A program made the translations under genes and the position numbers. A stretch of DNA of 12,864 nucleotides from an uncultured Erysipelotrichaceae bacterium (GTDB lineage: Bacteria > Bacillota_I > Bacilli_A > RF39 > UBA660): positions 1 through 12,864 of the forward strand of contig CACZQD010000063.1 in the NCBI GenBank assembly GCA_902783215.1. Reading direction: 5' to 3'. Below are positions 1 through 6,360 of the stretch, in pieces; the first letter of the stretch is position 1; each line of letters starts with the position of its first letter. Under the pieces are notes generated by a model. It was given only the letters and a program-made list of their open reading frames with translations, ran no database searches and was not told where the DNA came from.

Positions 1-10
1 TTTCTATCAT
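1..10 (-). CDS. Start of a leftward gene (5' end only)
   Basis: Read on the minus strand, an ATG at 10-8 is followed by ATA GAA. It is preceded by an excellent ribosome binding site, AAGGAGG at 25-19, with 8 bases of spacing. Only three codons (Met-Ile-Glu) lie inside the window, so the product cannot be named. The call rests on the ribosome binding site and its spacing, not on any protein similarity. Confidence 0.55.
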
Positions 11-26
11 TAGTATTTCCTCCTTT

Positions 27-90
27 AATATTTAATGGATTTATTGTTCTCCTCACTTATATTATTCGATAAAGATTGTCTATTTCCTTT
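27..90 (-). promoter_or_regulatory. Leader/upstream region of the leftward edge gene
   Basis: This stretch lies between the terminator of the small leftward gene (ending near 91) and the ribosome binding site of the edge gene. A separate promoter is expected here because the upstream terminator is strong-looking. On the minus strand there are AT-rich hexamers but no convincing -35/-10 pair, so the promoter is inferred from position only. Confidence 0.25.
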
Positions 91-126
91 TAAAAAATAA
101 AAAAACTAATAAATATTTATTAGTTT
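91..126 (-). terminator. Rho-independent terminator of the small leftward gene
   Basis: Positions 103-126 form a perfect 24-base palindrome (AAACTAATAAAT followed by its reverse complement). On the minus strand it runs straight into a long T-rich tract (102 down to 91). The stop codon TAA (127-125) overlaps the first arm, so the hairpin begins before translation ends. The stem is almost all A/T, so the strength is uncertain. Confidence 0.7.
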
Positions 127-370
127 AGACCATATAATAATTAGTATCATTATATGTTGTATTGTTTCCTGTCATGTTTTCTAATTTAGTTAATCTAGCT
201 TCTATATTATTTATTTGTTGATTAATACTATTTAATTGTTGTTCTAGTGTATTTGAACTTATACTATTGTTTGTATATCCTTGATTATATCCCATTCCGT
301 ATGGTGTGGGGATGGGCATAGGTCCTGGATACATTGGAGGTATTCCTCCGCAATTACGTTTATCTTTCAT
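125..370 (-). CDS. Small Pro/Met-rich protein with C-terminal coiled coil
   Basis: An 81-residue protein of unknown function. The N-terminal half is charged, then rich in Pro, Met, Gly and Tyr (CGGIPPMYPGPMPIPTPYGM). Residues of about 40-70 have heptad-like hydrophobic spacing (LEQQLNSINQQINNIEARL) predicting a short coiled coil, and the tail is Asn/Thr/Tyr-rich. The composition recalls small Firmicute spore-coat or surface-associated proteins, but that is only a resemblance. I chose the ATG at 370-368 because AGGAGG lies at 380-375. The frame could extend to a TTG at 385, but that codon would lie upstream of the same ribosome binding site and has none of its own. The gene is transcribed divergently from trmB and has its own terminator, so it is a single-gene unit. 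Confidence 0.75.
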   Translation of the reverse strand: MKDKRNCGGIPPMYPGPMPIPTPYGMGYNQGYTNNSISSNTLEQQLNSINQQINNIEARLTKLENMTGNNTTYNDTNYYMV

Positions 371-388
371 AAATCCTCCTGTCAATTA

Positions 389-394
389 ATTATA
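389..394 (-). promoter_or_regulatory. -10 element of the small leftward gene
   Basis: On the minus strand TATAAT (394-389) lies 18 bases before the AGGAGG-distal start region. A transcript would begin around 382, just ahead of the ribosome binding site at 380-375. There is no good -35 hexamer at 16-18 bases. Confidence 0.45.
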
Positions 395-410
395 TGCAAA
401 TGATCTATTT

Positions 411-421
411 TGTGATACAAT
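411..421 (+). promoter_or_regulatory. Extended -10 promoter of trmB
   Basis: TG-A-TACAAT (414-421, with a TG also at 411-412) fits an extended -10. The -35 region is poor. Initiation near 428 would leave a leader of only about 9 bases before the trmB ATG at 437. It shares the divergent spacer with the leftward -10 at 394-389, so the two genes may influence each other. Confidence 0.4.
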
Positions 422-436
422 TAGATTGGTGGTTAT

Positions 437-1054
437 ATGCGTCTTAGAAATGTTAAGAATAAAGATATTATTATGAATAGTAGTAATTATTTGATTAGTG
501 ATTATAAAAAGTATAAGTATCCATTTAATAATTCTAATCCATTATGTATTGAAATTGGTATGGGTAAGGGTCAATTTATTATTGGAATGGCAAAGAGGTA
601 TCCTAATATCAATTTTGTTGGTATTGAGAAGTATGATAGTGTTTTGGTTAGGGCTTTGCAGAAGCTAGAAAATGAAAGTATGAATAATCTAATGGTTTTA
701 AGAATGGATGCTCAATATATTGATGAGGTTTTTGATAAAGATATAGATACAATTTATTTGAATTTTTCTGATCCTTGGCCAAAGGATAGACATCAAAAAC
801 GTAGATTAAGTCATGAAGTTTTTTTAAAGAAATATGATAAATTATTTAAAAATGGTTGTCATATTATTATGAAAACTGATAATAGAAAGTTCTTTGAATT
901 TTCTTTAAAATCTTTCACTGATTATGGTTATAAAATAAGGGATATTAGTTTAAATTTGTATAATGATGATATTAAAGATAATGTTCCAACAGAGTATGAG
1001 GAAAAGTTTCATAATCTTGGATATCCAATATACATGGTAGATATTTATAAGTAG
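437..1054 (+). CDS. trmB: tRNA (guanine-N7-)-methyltransferase
   Basis: TrmB transfers a methyl group from S-adenosylmethionine to N7 of G46 in the variable loop of many tRNAs and acts in the cytoplasm. The 205-residue protein is close to the usual bacterial length (about 210-240). It begins with the family-typical MRLRN. The SAM-binding glycine motif EIGMGKG lies at 39-45, the family signature DPWPKDRH at 112-119 is followed by KRRL, and the C-terminal TEYEEKF motif lies at 185-191. These are standard TrmB landmarks and none is missing. The start at 437 is preceded by only a weak ribosome binding site (GGTGG, 428-432), which fits the very short predicted leader. It is the first rightward gene and a likely monocistron, since a hairpin region and a new promoter follow it. 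Confidence 0.95.
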   Translation: MRLRNVKNKDIIMNSSNYLISDYKKYKYPFNNSNPLCIEIGMGKGQFIIGMAKRYPNINFVGIEKYDSVLVRALQKLENESMNNLMVLRMDAQYIDEVFDKDIDTIYLNFSDPWPKDRHQKRRLSHEVFLKKYDKLFKNGCHIIMKTDNRKFFEFSLKSFTDYGYKIRDISLNLYNDDIKDNVPTEYEEKFHNLGYPIYMVDIYK

Positions 1055-1061
1055 AAGTGTC

Positions 1062-1123
1062 AACTTATTTACACTTTACTATGTAAAGTAGATAAAAAAG
1101 TTATGAATTATTCTTTTTTTTTT
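1062..1123 (+). terminator. Hairpin region and probable terminator after trmB
   Basis: A long imperfect hairpin spans 1062-1102, with core ACTTTAC (1073-1079), loop TAT and GTAAAGT (1083-1089), plus outer pairs TTTA/TAAA and AACTT/AAGTT. A second A/U-rich stem, AAAAAAG (1094-1100) with CTTTTTT (1113-1119), runs directly into a T-run ending at 1123 and is the likelier terminator. The two overlap. The pairing potential is visible, but termination efficiency is a guess because there is little G/C. Confidence 0.45.
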
Positions 1124-1124
1124 A

Positions 1125-1130
1125 TATAAT
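1125..1130 (+). promoter_or_regulatory. -10 element of the envelope operon
   Basis: A perfect TATAAT directly follows the T-run of the trmB terminator. The -35 position is weak and there is no TG extension. Initiation near 1137 would give a leader of about 14 bases containing the AGGGTGA ribosome binding site (1140-1146) before the ATG at 1151. Confidence 0.5.
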
Positions 1131-1150
1131 GGTTAAGAGAGGGTGACCGT

Positions 1151-1747
1151 ATGAAAAAATACTTTATCTTACTGATTTTGTTATTCCTTACGGGATGCTC
1201 AATCGTTAGAATAGATACTTCTAATATTGATAATATTGTTGATGTTGTTTTATCAAAGGAAAACAAGCTATATAATAATGAGGGTATTGGATATCAGTAT
1301 TACATTCCACGGGGTGTGACACATATCGAAAGTGATGATGGAATGGAAAAATTATATTGTGATGGTAGCTACTATTATTTATATATTGATACGGTAAGTT
1401 ATTATTATAAAAAACACCAAAATTATGAAGTTAATACAAATGCTTATTATTATAAAGAAATTGATAATAATGGAGATGGTTTTTTGGAAATCAATAAAGA
1501 TGGTTCTTTATATTATTTAAATTTCTATTATAATAATGCTCGTGTTGAAGCGGCTGTTACAAAAGAAAAATTAAATAAAGCTGTTTTAAATGCATCTTAT
1601 ATATTATCAACTGTTAAATTTAATAAAAAGATTGTTAAATTAATGTTAGATGAGGATTATTTTACTAATAAAACTGGTAAGTATGATTTGTTTGATAATA
1701 GTACTAAGTCAAATAAATTTGAATTAAAAGTTGAGGAGGAGAAGTAA
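1151..1747 (+). CDS. Predicted lipoprotein of unknown function
   Basis: A 198-residue protein with a classic lipoprotein signal peptide: MKKYF, a hydrophobic run, then the lipobox LTGC with the lipidated Cys at residue 16. The mature protein should be anchored to the outer face of the cytoplasmic membrane. The rest is Tyr/Asn/Lys-rich, with predicted beta-strand character in the middle (for example YYYLYIDTVSYYY) and a charged C-terminus ending EEEK. I do not recognise a domain. It is the first gene of the envelope operon. Its TAA shares the A with the ATG of the next gene (TAATG at 1745-1749), and that gene's ribosome binding site (GAGGAGGAG) lies inside its last codons, so translational coupling is likely. 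Confidence 0.8.
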   Translation: MKKYFILLILLFLTGCSIVRIDTSNIDNIVDVVLSKENKLYNNEGIGYQYYIPRGVTHIESDDGMEKLYCDGSYYYLYIDTVSYYYKKHQNYEVNTNAYYYKEIDNNGDGFLEINKDGSLYYLNFYYNNARVEAAVTKEKLNKAVLNASYILSTVKFNKKIVKLMLDEDYFTNKTGKYDLFDNSTKSNKFELKVEEEK

Positions 1748-2580
1748 TGAAATTATTTGATAAAGTTAAAAATATGTTTACAGAAGAGGTTGAGGAAGAA
1801 GTTCAAGTTGAACAAGTTAAACCTGCTAAAAAAAGAAAAAAAACAAGTGAGATTGATGCTTTAGAACAAATAAAAGAAGAAAAGAAAAAAGAAGAAGAGA
1901 AAAAGCCTATTTTCTTTACTGATGAAGACTTTGATGACTTGGATTTATTTAGAAAACACGATGAGCAAAAAAAAGAGAAGAAAAGGGAATTTAGAGAAGA
2001 GGAAAAGCCTAGGTTTATCGAAGAAAAAGATGAGCAACCACCTACGTTACCGCATCGTAATACCGCACCATATGAAGAGGTTAAACAGGTTAATAAGTTT
2101 AAACCAACACCAATTATTTCTCCGGTATATGGTATTTTAGATAAAAATTATCATAAAGAAGATATTGTTTCTAAGACTGAATCAGAGTATCAAGCGGTGG
2201 ATGGTTTGAGTGTGGATAGTATTCGTAATAAAGCATACGGTACTTTAGAAGATGAACTTGAAAATACTTTATTTGGTAATAATTCTATTTTATTTAATGA
2301 TGAGGATAATAAAAAAGAAGAAGTTTTTGATGAGGTTGAAAAAGAAGCGGATAATGATATATTAGATGAACTATCTGGTGTAGATGATAAACATGATAAA
2401 TCAGAAGAATTGGAAAAGATTGATCATGATTTGGAAGATTTAGAAAATATTACAATGGATATCGGCAAAGAATTAGATTCACTTTTAAGTAAAAAGAATG
2501 ACGAAAGTGATGAAAATGAGGATGATTTGTTTGATTTGATAGATAATATGTATGAGGGAGATGATGAAGATGACAATTGA
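1747..2580 (+). CDS. Acidic, mostly disordered protein with a hydrophobic SPVYG island
   Basis: A 277-residue protein of unknown function. It opens with a short amphipathic stretch (MKLFDKVKNMF) that could touch the membrane, followed by long Glu/Lys-rich low-complexity sequence and a strongly Asp/Glu-rich tail. The exception is residues 118-135 (FKPTPIISPVYGILDKNY), a compact hydrophobic/aromatic island that looks like a conserved short linear motif or docking peptide. A second less charged patch (GLSVDSIRNKAYGTLEDEL) follows about 20 residues later. I have an impression of similar SPVYG-type islands in proteins of Erysipelotrichia relatives, but I cannot verify it here. No catalytic motif is visible. 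The gene overlaps the lipoprotein gene by one base and the next gene by 11 bases, and it ends with TGA. A scaffold or adaptor role with the membrane proteins of the same operon is inference. Confidence 0.75.
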   Translation: MKLFDKVKNMFTEEVEEEVQVEQVKPAKKRKKTSEIDALEQIKEEKKKEEEKKPIFFTDEDFDDLDLFRKHDEQKKEKKREFREEEKPRFIEEKDEQPPTLPHRNTAPYEEVKQVNKFKPTPIISPVYGILDKNYHKEDIVSKTESEYQAVDGLSVDSIRNKAYGTLEDELENTLFGNNSILFNDEDNKKEEVFDEVEKEADNDILDELSGVDDKHDKSEELEKIDHDLEDLENITMDIGKELDSLLSKKNDESDENEDDLFDLIDNMYEGDDEDDN

Positions 2581-2863
2581 TTTAAGCACTTTATTACCAA
2601 CACTACTTTATATTTGTTTAATAGTTTTAGTAATAGTTTTTGTAGTTATTGGAATAAAATTAATTAAGATATTGGATAAAACTGATAAGGTATTAGATGA
2701 TGTTGAAAGAAAAATTGATCAAGTAGATGGTGTGTTTGAGATTATTGATCGAACTACTACATATGCTACTACAATTAGTGATCGAATTATTGATTCTATT
2801 GCCGGTTTTATTGGAAATATTTTTCGAAAAAAGAGAGGGAGAGATGAATATGAAGAAAAATAA
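2570..2863 (+). CDS. DUF948-like small membrane protein
   Basis: A 97-residue protein with one N-terminal transmembrane segment (about 8-29, LLPTLLYICLIVLVIVFVV), then a cytoplasmic helical region with regular hydrophobic spacing (LIKILDKTDKVLDDVERKI) and a basic end (FRKKRGRDEYEEK). The layout matches the DUF948 family of small Firmicute membrane proteins, which often lie beside YtxH genes as here. Several in-frame ATGs exist. I chose 2570 because GGGAG (2555-2559) lies 10 bases ahead. The ATG at 2552 has no ribosome binding site, and 2561 sits directly against it. The gene overlaps the previous one by 11 bases and the next by 14. The molecular role of the family is unknown to me, and a membrane-anchored scaffold is inferred. 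Confidence 0.75.
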   Translation: MTIDLSTLLPTLLYICLIVLVIVFVVIGIKLIKILDKTDKVLDDVERKIDQVDGVFEIIDRTTTYATTISDRIIDSIAGFIGNIFRKKRGRDEYEEK

Positions 2864-3251
2864 TGGAATTAAAATTTTTGCATTAGGAGCGCTTATAGGA
2901 GCTGGTGTAGGAATGTTGTTCGCACCAAAAAAAGGTAGTGAGTTAAGACGTGATTTAAAGAATAAACTTGATGAATTAGTTAATAAAGCTAGAAGTATTA
3001 CTAAAGATGATGTTAAAAAGGCTATTGAGGATAAGGTTAAAGATATACAAGCTTCAATAGATGATTTATCATCAGAAAAAGTATTGAAAAGCGCTAAAAG
3101 TAAAGCTAAGAAATTAGAAGAAAAAGTACATGAATTAAGCAAGTTTGTTGCAGAAAAAAGTGTCCCTGCACTAGATAAATCTATATCAGCTATTCAAAAA
3201 AGAACTGATGATGTAGTTAATGATGTATTAAAAAAATTAGAAAAAAAATAG
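2850..3251 (+). CDS. YtxH-family membrane-associated protein
   Basis: A 133-residue protein with the YtxH hallmark near its N-terminus: a glycine-rich hydrophobic segment followed by the family signature (GAGVGMLFAPKKGSELRRDL, about 17-36), then a long Lys/Glu/Asp-rich amphipathic helical tail. YtxH proteins are single-pass Firmicute membrane proteins, annotated in Bacillus as general-stress-related, with no settled biochemical activity. The open frame extends upstream to 2727, but that part is out-of-frame sequence of the DUF948-like gene. The ATG at 2850 has GGAG (2838-2841) at 8 bases, while the ATG at 2844 is too close to it. The 14-base overlap with the upstream gene suggests coupled translation. 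YtxH next to a DUF948-like gene supports both calls. Confidence 0.85.
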   Translation: MKKNNGIKIFALGALIGAGVGMLFAPKKGSELRRDLKNKLDELVNKARSITKDDVKKAIEDKVKDIQASIDDLSSEKVLKSAKSKAKKLEEKVHELSKFVAEKSVPALDKSISAIQKRTDDVVNDVLKKLEKK

Positions 3252-3260
3252 AGGTGTTTT

Positions 3261-3707
3261 ATGAATAAAGTATTTGGTTGGATGAAAAACCATAAATTAC
3301 TTGTTGCTGCTATGTTAATTGTTTTAATATTAATGATTTTTGTCCTAGTCTATTTGATTAGTAGTTCTAATGGTGGTACATATGGCAATAGATGTAAAGA
3401 TCATGAAAAGTATAAATTATCATCATCTACTATTAGTAAAGTAAAAAAACGTATAAATGAGATAGATGAGGTAAATAGTATTGATATATATACTAAGTTA
3501 TGTACTGTAAAAATAATTGTTAATATTAAAGATGATGTAGATATTAATAAGATTAAGGATATGAGTAAGGATATTTTAACGTATTTTAGTAAAAAACAGT
3601 TAAAATATTATGATTTCGCACTTTATGTTAGTAGTGATAACGAAGAAAGCAAAACATATCCAATTAATGTAAGTAAGCATAAAACATCAGATAGTTTTGT
3701 ATGGTAG
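3261..3707 (+). CDS. Single-pass membrane protein with extracytoplasmic alpha/beta domain
   Basis: A 148-residue protein. A basic N-terminus (WMKNHK) precedes a strong membrane segment at about 13-33 with no cleavage site or lipobox, so it is probably an uncleaved anchor with the rest outside. The external part (about 45-148) alternates predicted helix and strand (TISKVKKRINEIDEVNSIDI, then TVKIIVNIKD), suggesting a small alpha-beta domain. It has two Cys (45 and 81) that could pair. I do not recognise the family. GAGGTG (3251-3256) starts at the last base of the upstream stop codon, so it overlaps the end of the YtxH gene. The sensor gene starts 7 bases downstream. The location suggests it works with the sensor or lipoprotein, which is inference. 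Confidence 0.75.
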   Translation: MNKVFGWMKNHKLLVAAMLIVLILMIFVLVYLISSSNGGTYGNRCKDHEKYKLSSSTISKVKKRINEIDEVNSIDIYTKLCTVKIIVNIKDDVDINKIKDMSKDILTYFSKKQLKYYDFALYVSSDNEESKTYPINVSKHKTSDSFVW

Positions 3708-3714
3708 GTGAATT

Positions 3715-5730
3715 ATGAAAAAAAAGCATAAAATAGTATGGTTAATAATTATATTATTACTTATATTATCTTCGCTTTTTTTATTCTTTCTTTTTAGAAA
3801 TAATAAAGAATCTTTAACGCTCGATGAAAAAAAATGGATTGAAGATAATAAAAATAATGTAATAGATATATCGATTACTAGCGGTATTCCGGGGATAACA
3901 TATAATGGTAAAGGGATGTTGTTTGATTATTTAGATTATTTATCAAAAAAAACCGGATTAAGCTTTAATCCAGTTGCAACTACTGTTGATGTAGATGTAC
4001 AAAATGATTATAATTTTCATTTGACTGATAAAGTAGATAATAATGATATATTGATAAATAATGATAATTATATTTTGATTAGTAAAGATAATACAGTATA
4101 TAATAATCTAAGTGAAATAGTTAGTAAAAAAATTGGTGTTTTAGAAGAGTATCAAACTTATTTTAAAAAGAAATTAGATTCTTCTAATCAAATTATTCCA
4201 TTTAAAACACTATCTGAATTAGATAGTTCTGAAGATATAGATTCATTTATTGTATTAAAAAGTTCAGCTTCGGAATATTTGATGATGAATGATGTAAAAG
4301 TTGGATATAAATTTAATAAGAAAAAATATTTTGTTTTAAGTTTAAATGGTGATAAGAATTTAAATAGTATTATAAAAAAATATTATGATAGTTGGAAAGT
4401 TGATAAAAGGAATTCTTATAATAAAAATTTATTAAATGATTATTATAGTATTAATTCTATTAGTGATGAGCAGCAGACAGATTTAAAAAGTAAAAATTAT
4501 TTATATGGTTATATTCCAAATGGTATGTATGACTATGTGAAAAGTCATAAACTTAAAGGAATTAATCAAGTTGTTATGAAATATTTTAGTGATTTTGCTG
4601 ATATTAATATTAAATCTAAACAGTATAATAATTACCTGGATATAGTTAATGATTTTAATAAAGATAATATTGATATTATATTTAACAACATTAAGCAAGA
4701 ACAGTTAAATGATAAAGCAATTTATACATCAAATGTTATAACTAGTAATTTATTAATTGTATCAGATATTAATAATAATATTTCTATTAATGATATCGAT
4801 GATTTGAAAGGTAAACAAATCTCTATAATTGATAATAGTAAATTAAAAGAATATTTAGAAAATTTAAATGTATCTGTTGTTACATATAATAATTTTAATC
4901 AATTATTATCTAAAATGAGTAGTAAGGATATTTTATTAGTTGATCGAGATAATTTTGATTTTTATAAGACTCGTAATTTTAAAAATTATAAAATAGATTA
5001 TGTTTTTGATAGTATAAACTATAATTATGTTATTAATGGTAATTCTAATGAATTATTTTCAAAGTTATTTAATTTTTATCTAAATTATAATGATGTTGAG
5101 AGAATCATTAGTGATAATTATTCAAGTTTTGCATATAAGACAATTAACTATTCACTAATTTTGTTTATTATACTTACTTTGATAATAGTTATTTTAATAT
5201 TTAAAACTATAAATAGATTTAAATATATTGTAAAAAAGATTATAGAAAATCGTAAAAATACGTTATCAAAAGAAGATAAATTAAAATATATTGATCAATT
5301 AACTTCATTAAAGAATCGTAATTATTTAAATTCTAAAGTAGAAGAATGGGATGAATCAGAAACATATCCTCAATGTATTATTGTGATTGATTTAAATAAT
5401 ATAGCTTATATTAATGATAATCATGGCCGTGAAGAAGGGGATAATGTTATTCGTGAGGCTGCTAATATATTAATTCAAACACAATTACCTAGTACTGAAA
5501 TTATTAGAACAGATGGGAATGAATTTTTAATATATGCAGTTGGTTATAAGGAAAAAGAGATTATTACATATATACGTAAGCTTTCTAAAGCTCTTAAATC
5601 ATTGAAACATGGATTTGGTGCGGCTACTGGATATAGTATGATATTAGATGAAATTAAAACTTTTGATGACGCATTAAATGAAGCTACAATTGAAATGAAA
5701 CAAAGTAAAGAAGATAGTATGAAAGATTAA
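3715..5730 (+). CDS. Membrane sensor: two Venus-flytrap-like domains plus degenerate GGDEF
   Basis: A 671-residue protein. Transmembrane segment 1 is at 7-27. An extracytoplasmic region of about 450 residues opens with LTLDEKKWIEDN (34-45) and continues with GMLFDYLDYLSKKTG, the pattern seen at the start of BvgS-like periplasmic-binding (SBP_bac_3) sensor domains. A second copy appears to occupy about 255-470. Transmembrane segment 2 is at 479-496. The C-terminus is a GGDEF-type domain: DQLTSLKNR (527-535) is canonical and the metal-binding Asp is D559 (IDLNN), but the signature reads DGNEF (600-604) instead of GGDEF/GGEEF. The third position, normally Asp or Glu and a metal ligand, is Asn, and the FKxxND segment is also altered. 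Diguanylate cyclase activity is therefore doubtful, and nucleotide-binding or signal-relay roles are alternatives. No EAL, HD-GYP or DHH partner domain is present. It is the last gene of the envelope operon, and its terminator starts within its final codons. Confidence 0.85.
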   Translation: MKKKHKIVWLIIILLLILSSLFLFFLFRNNKESLTLDEKKWIEDNKNNVIDISITSGIPGITYNGKGMLFDYLDYLSKKTGLSFNPVATTVDVDVQNDYNFHLTDKVDNNDILINNDNYILISKDNTVYNNLSEIVSKKIGVLEEYQTYFKKKLDSSNQIIPFKTLSELDSSEDIDSFIVLKSSASEYLMMNDVKVGYKFNKKKYFVLSLNGDKNLNSIIKKYYDSWKVDKRNSYNKNLLNDYYSINSISDEQQTDLKSKNYLYGYIPNGMYDYVKSHKLKGINQVVMKYFSDFADINIKSKQYNNYLDIVNDFNKDNIDIIFNNIKQEQLNDKAIYTSNVITSNLLIVSDINNNISINDIDDLKGKQISIIDNSKLKEYLENLNVSVVTYNNFNQLLSKMSSKDILLVDRDNFDFYKTRNFKNYKIDYVFDSINYNYVINGNSNELFSKLFNFYLNYNDVERIISDNYSSFAYKTINYSLILFIILTLIIVILIFKTINRFKYIVKKIIENRKNTLSKEDKLKYIDQLTSLKNRNYLNSKVEEWDESETYPQCIIVIDLNNIAYINDNHGREEGDNVIREAANILIQTQLPSTEIIRTDGNEFLIYAVGYKEKEIITYIRKLSKALKSLKHGFGAATGYSMILDEIKTFDDALNEATIEMKQSKEDSMKD

Positions 5731-5742
5731 CTATCTTTTTTT
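5707..5742 (+). terminator. Terminator of the envelope operon, overlapping the CDS end
   Basis: AAGATAGT (5711-5718) pairs with ACTATCTT (5730-5737), with an 11-base loop, and the stem extends outward through a G·U pair and A-U pairs. A seven-T run follows (5736-5742). The left arm and loop are the last codons of the sensor gene, and the TAA stop (5728-5730) sits at the loop/right-arm junction. Confidence 0.8.
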
Positions 5743-5768
5743 GATATTTTTATAAATTGTGGTATAAT
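5741..5768 (+). promoter_or_regulatory. Promoter of the CFI-box-like gene
   Basis: TTGATA (5741-5746), 16 bases, then TATAAT (5763-5768) with a TG-G extension (5760-5762). This is one of the best promoters in the window. Its -35 overlaps the terminator T-run. Initiation near 5774 leaves about 15 bases before the ATG at 5789, with GGAGGGG at 5778-5784. Confidence 0.75.
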
Positions 5769-5788
5769 ACTTTCTCGGAGGGGATCTT

Positions 5789-6358
5789 ATGAGTTGTATA
5801 AATTACCGTTGGAACGGTGATTATTGGTGTGATAAGAAAAAAGCTAGAGTTTCTGATGCAGACTATTATAAATATTGTCGTAACTATGGATATAGTGATT
5901 GTCCTATATATAAACAAGATACATCTAGTGGTTGTTACTTAACAACAATTATTTGTAAAATACTTGGAAAACAAGATAATGACAGTGTTTTAGAAAAAAT
6001 GAGAAAATTTAGGGATAATGTTTTACAAAAAGATAAAAAATATGCTCAAATACTTAAAGATTATGATACAATTGGACCATTAATATCAAATTATATTGCC
6101 GGTGATTATTTTAATAGTTATTTATCAGAAAAATTATATAATCGTATTTTAGTACCAATAACTATACAATTAGATAAAAATCAATATGAAGGTGCGGTAA
6201 AGATGTATGAAAATATGACTTTATCATTAATCAATTATTATGGATTAAGTAATGTTTATAGTGATTTAAAGAGAAATAATTATTATTTAAATAATTTTGA
6301 TCAGTCAATAGCTGGTCATGGTAGAAATGAATATCTTGCAAAAAAGCTAAGTTTATAG
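5789..6358 (+). CDS. Cys-rich CFI-box-like protein
   Basis: A 189-residue protein. The first 56 residues hold six Cys (3, 14, 30, 38, 49, 56) among aromatic residues (WNGDYWC, YYKYCRNYGYSDCPIY). This is a spacing that could bind zinc or form disulfides, although there is no signal peptide or membrane segment, which favours a cytoplasmic metal site. From residue 48 the pattern GCYLTT, then RKFRD (72-76), then IGPLISNYI resembles the CFI-box family (typically CFIATAAYG, LRxFRD, SPxIAxxI), with this version diverged in the first motif. The family has no established activity that I know of. The start is fixed by GGAGGGG. The next gene follows 30 bases later and may be co-transcribed. The family assignment is moderate and the function unknown. 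Confidence 0.7.
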   Translation: MSCINYRWNGDYWCDKKKARVSDADYYKYCRNYGYSDCPIYKQDTSSGCYLTTIICKILGKQDNDSVLEKMRKFRDNVLQKDKKYAQILKDYDTIGPLISNYIAGDYFNSYLSEKLYNRILVPITIQLDKNQYEGAVKMYENMTLSLINYYGLSNVYSDLKRNNYYLNNFDQSIAGHGRNEYLAKKLSL

Positions 6359-6360
6359 TA

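Noticed and set aside
371..385. Possible upstream TTG start of the small leftward gene
   Set aside because: The TTG lies upstream of the same AGGAGG that serves the ATG at 370 and has no ribosome binding site of its own.
1922..2140. Open frame inside the acidic protein gene
   Set aside because: Lys/Arg-rich shadow frame of purine-rich coding sequence, with no ribosome binding site.
2578..2580. TGA as a tryptophan codon (Mycoplasma-type code)
   Set aside because: The TGA here is a sensible stop overlapping the next start, and all tryptophans in recognisable proteins such as TrmB and GltX are TGG.
2727..2849. N-terminal extension of the YtxH gene
   Set aside because: This Leu/Ile-rich stretch is the DUF948-like gene read in another frame; the YtxH family begins at the ATG at 2850, which has a ribosome binding site.
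2693..3142. 149-residue minus-strand open frame
   Set aside because: Antisense shadow of the DUF948-like and YtxH genes; no ribosome binding site or plausible domain.
4501..4698. Minus-strand open frame inside the sensor gene
   Set aside because: Ile/Asn-rich antisense shadow typical of AT-rich DNA.
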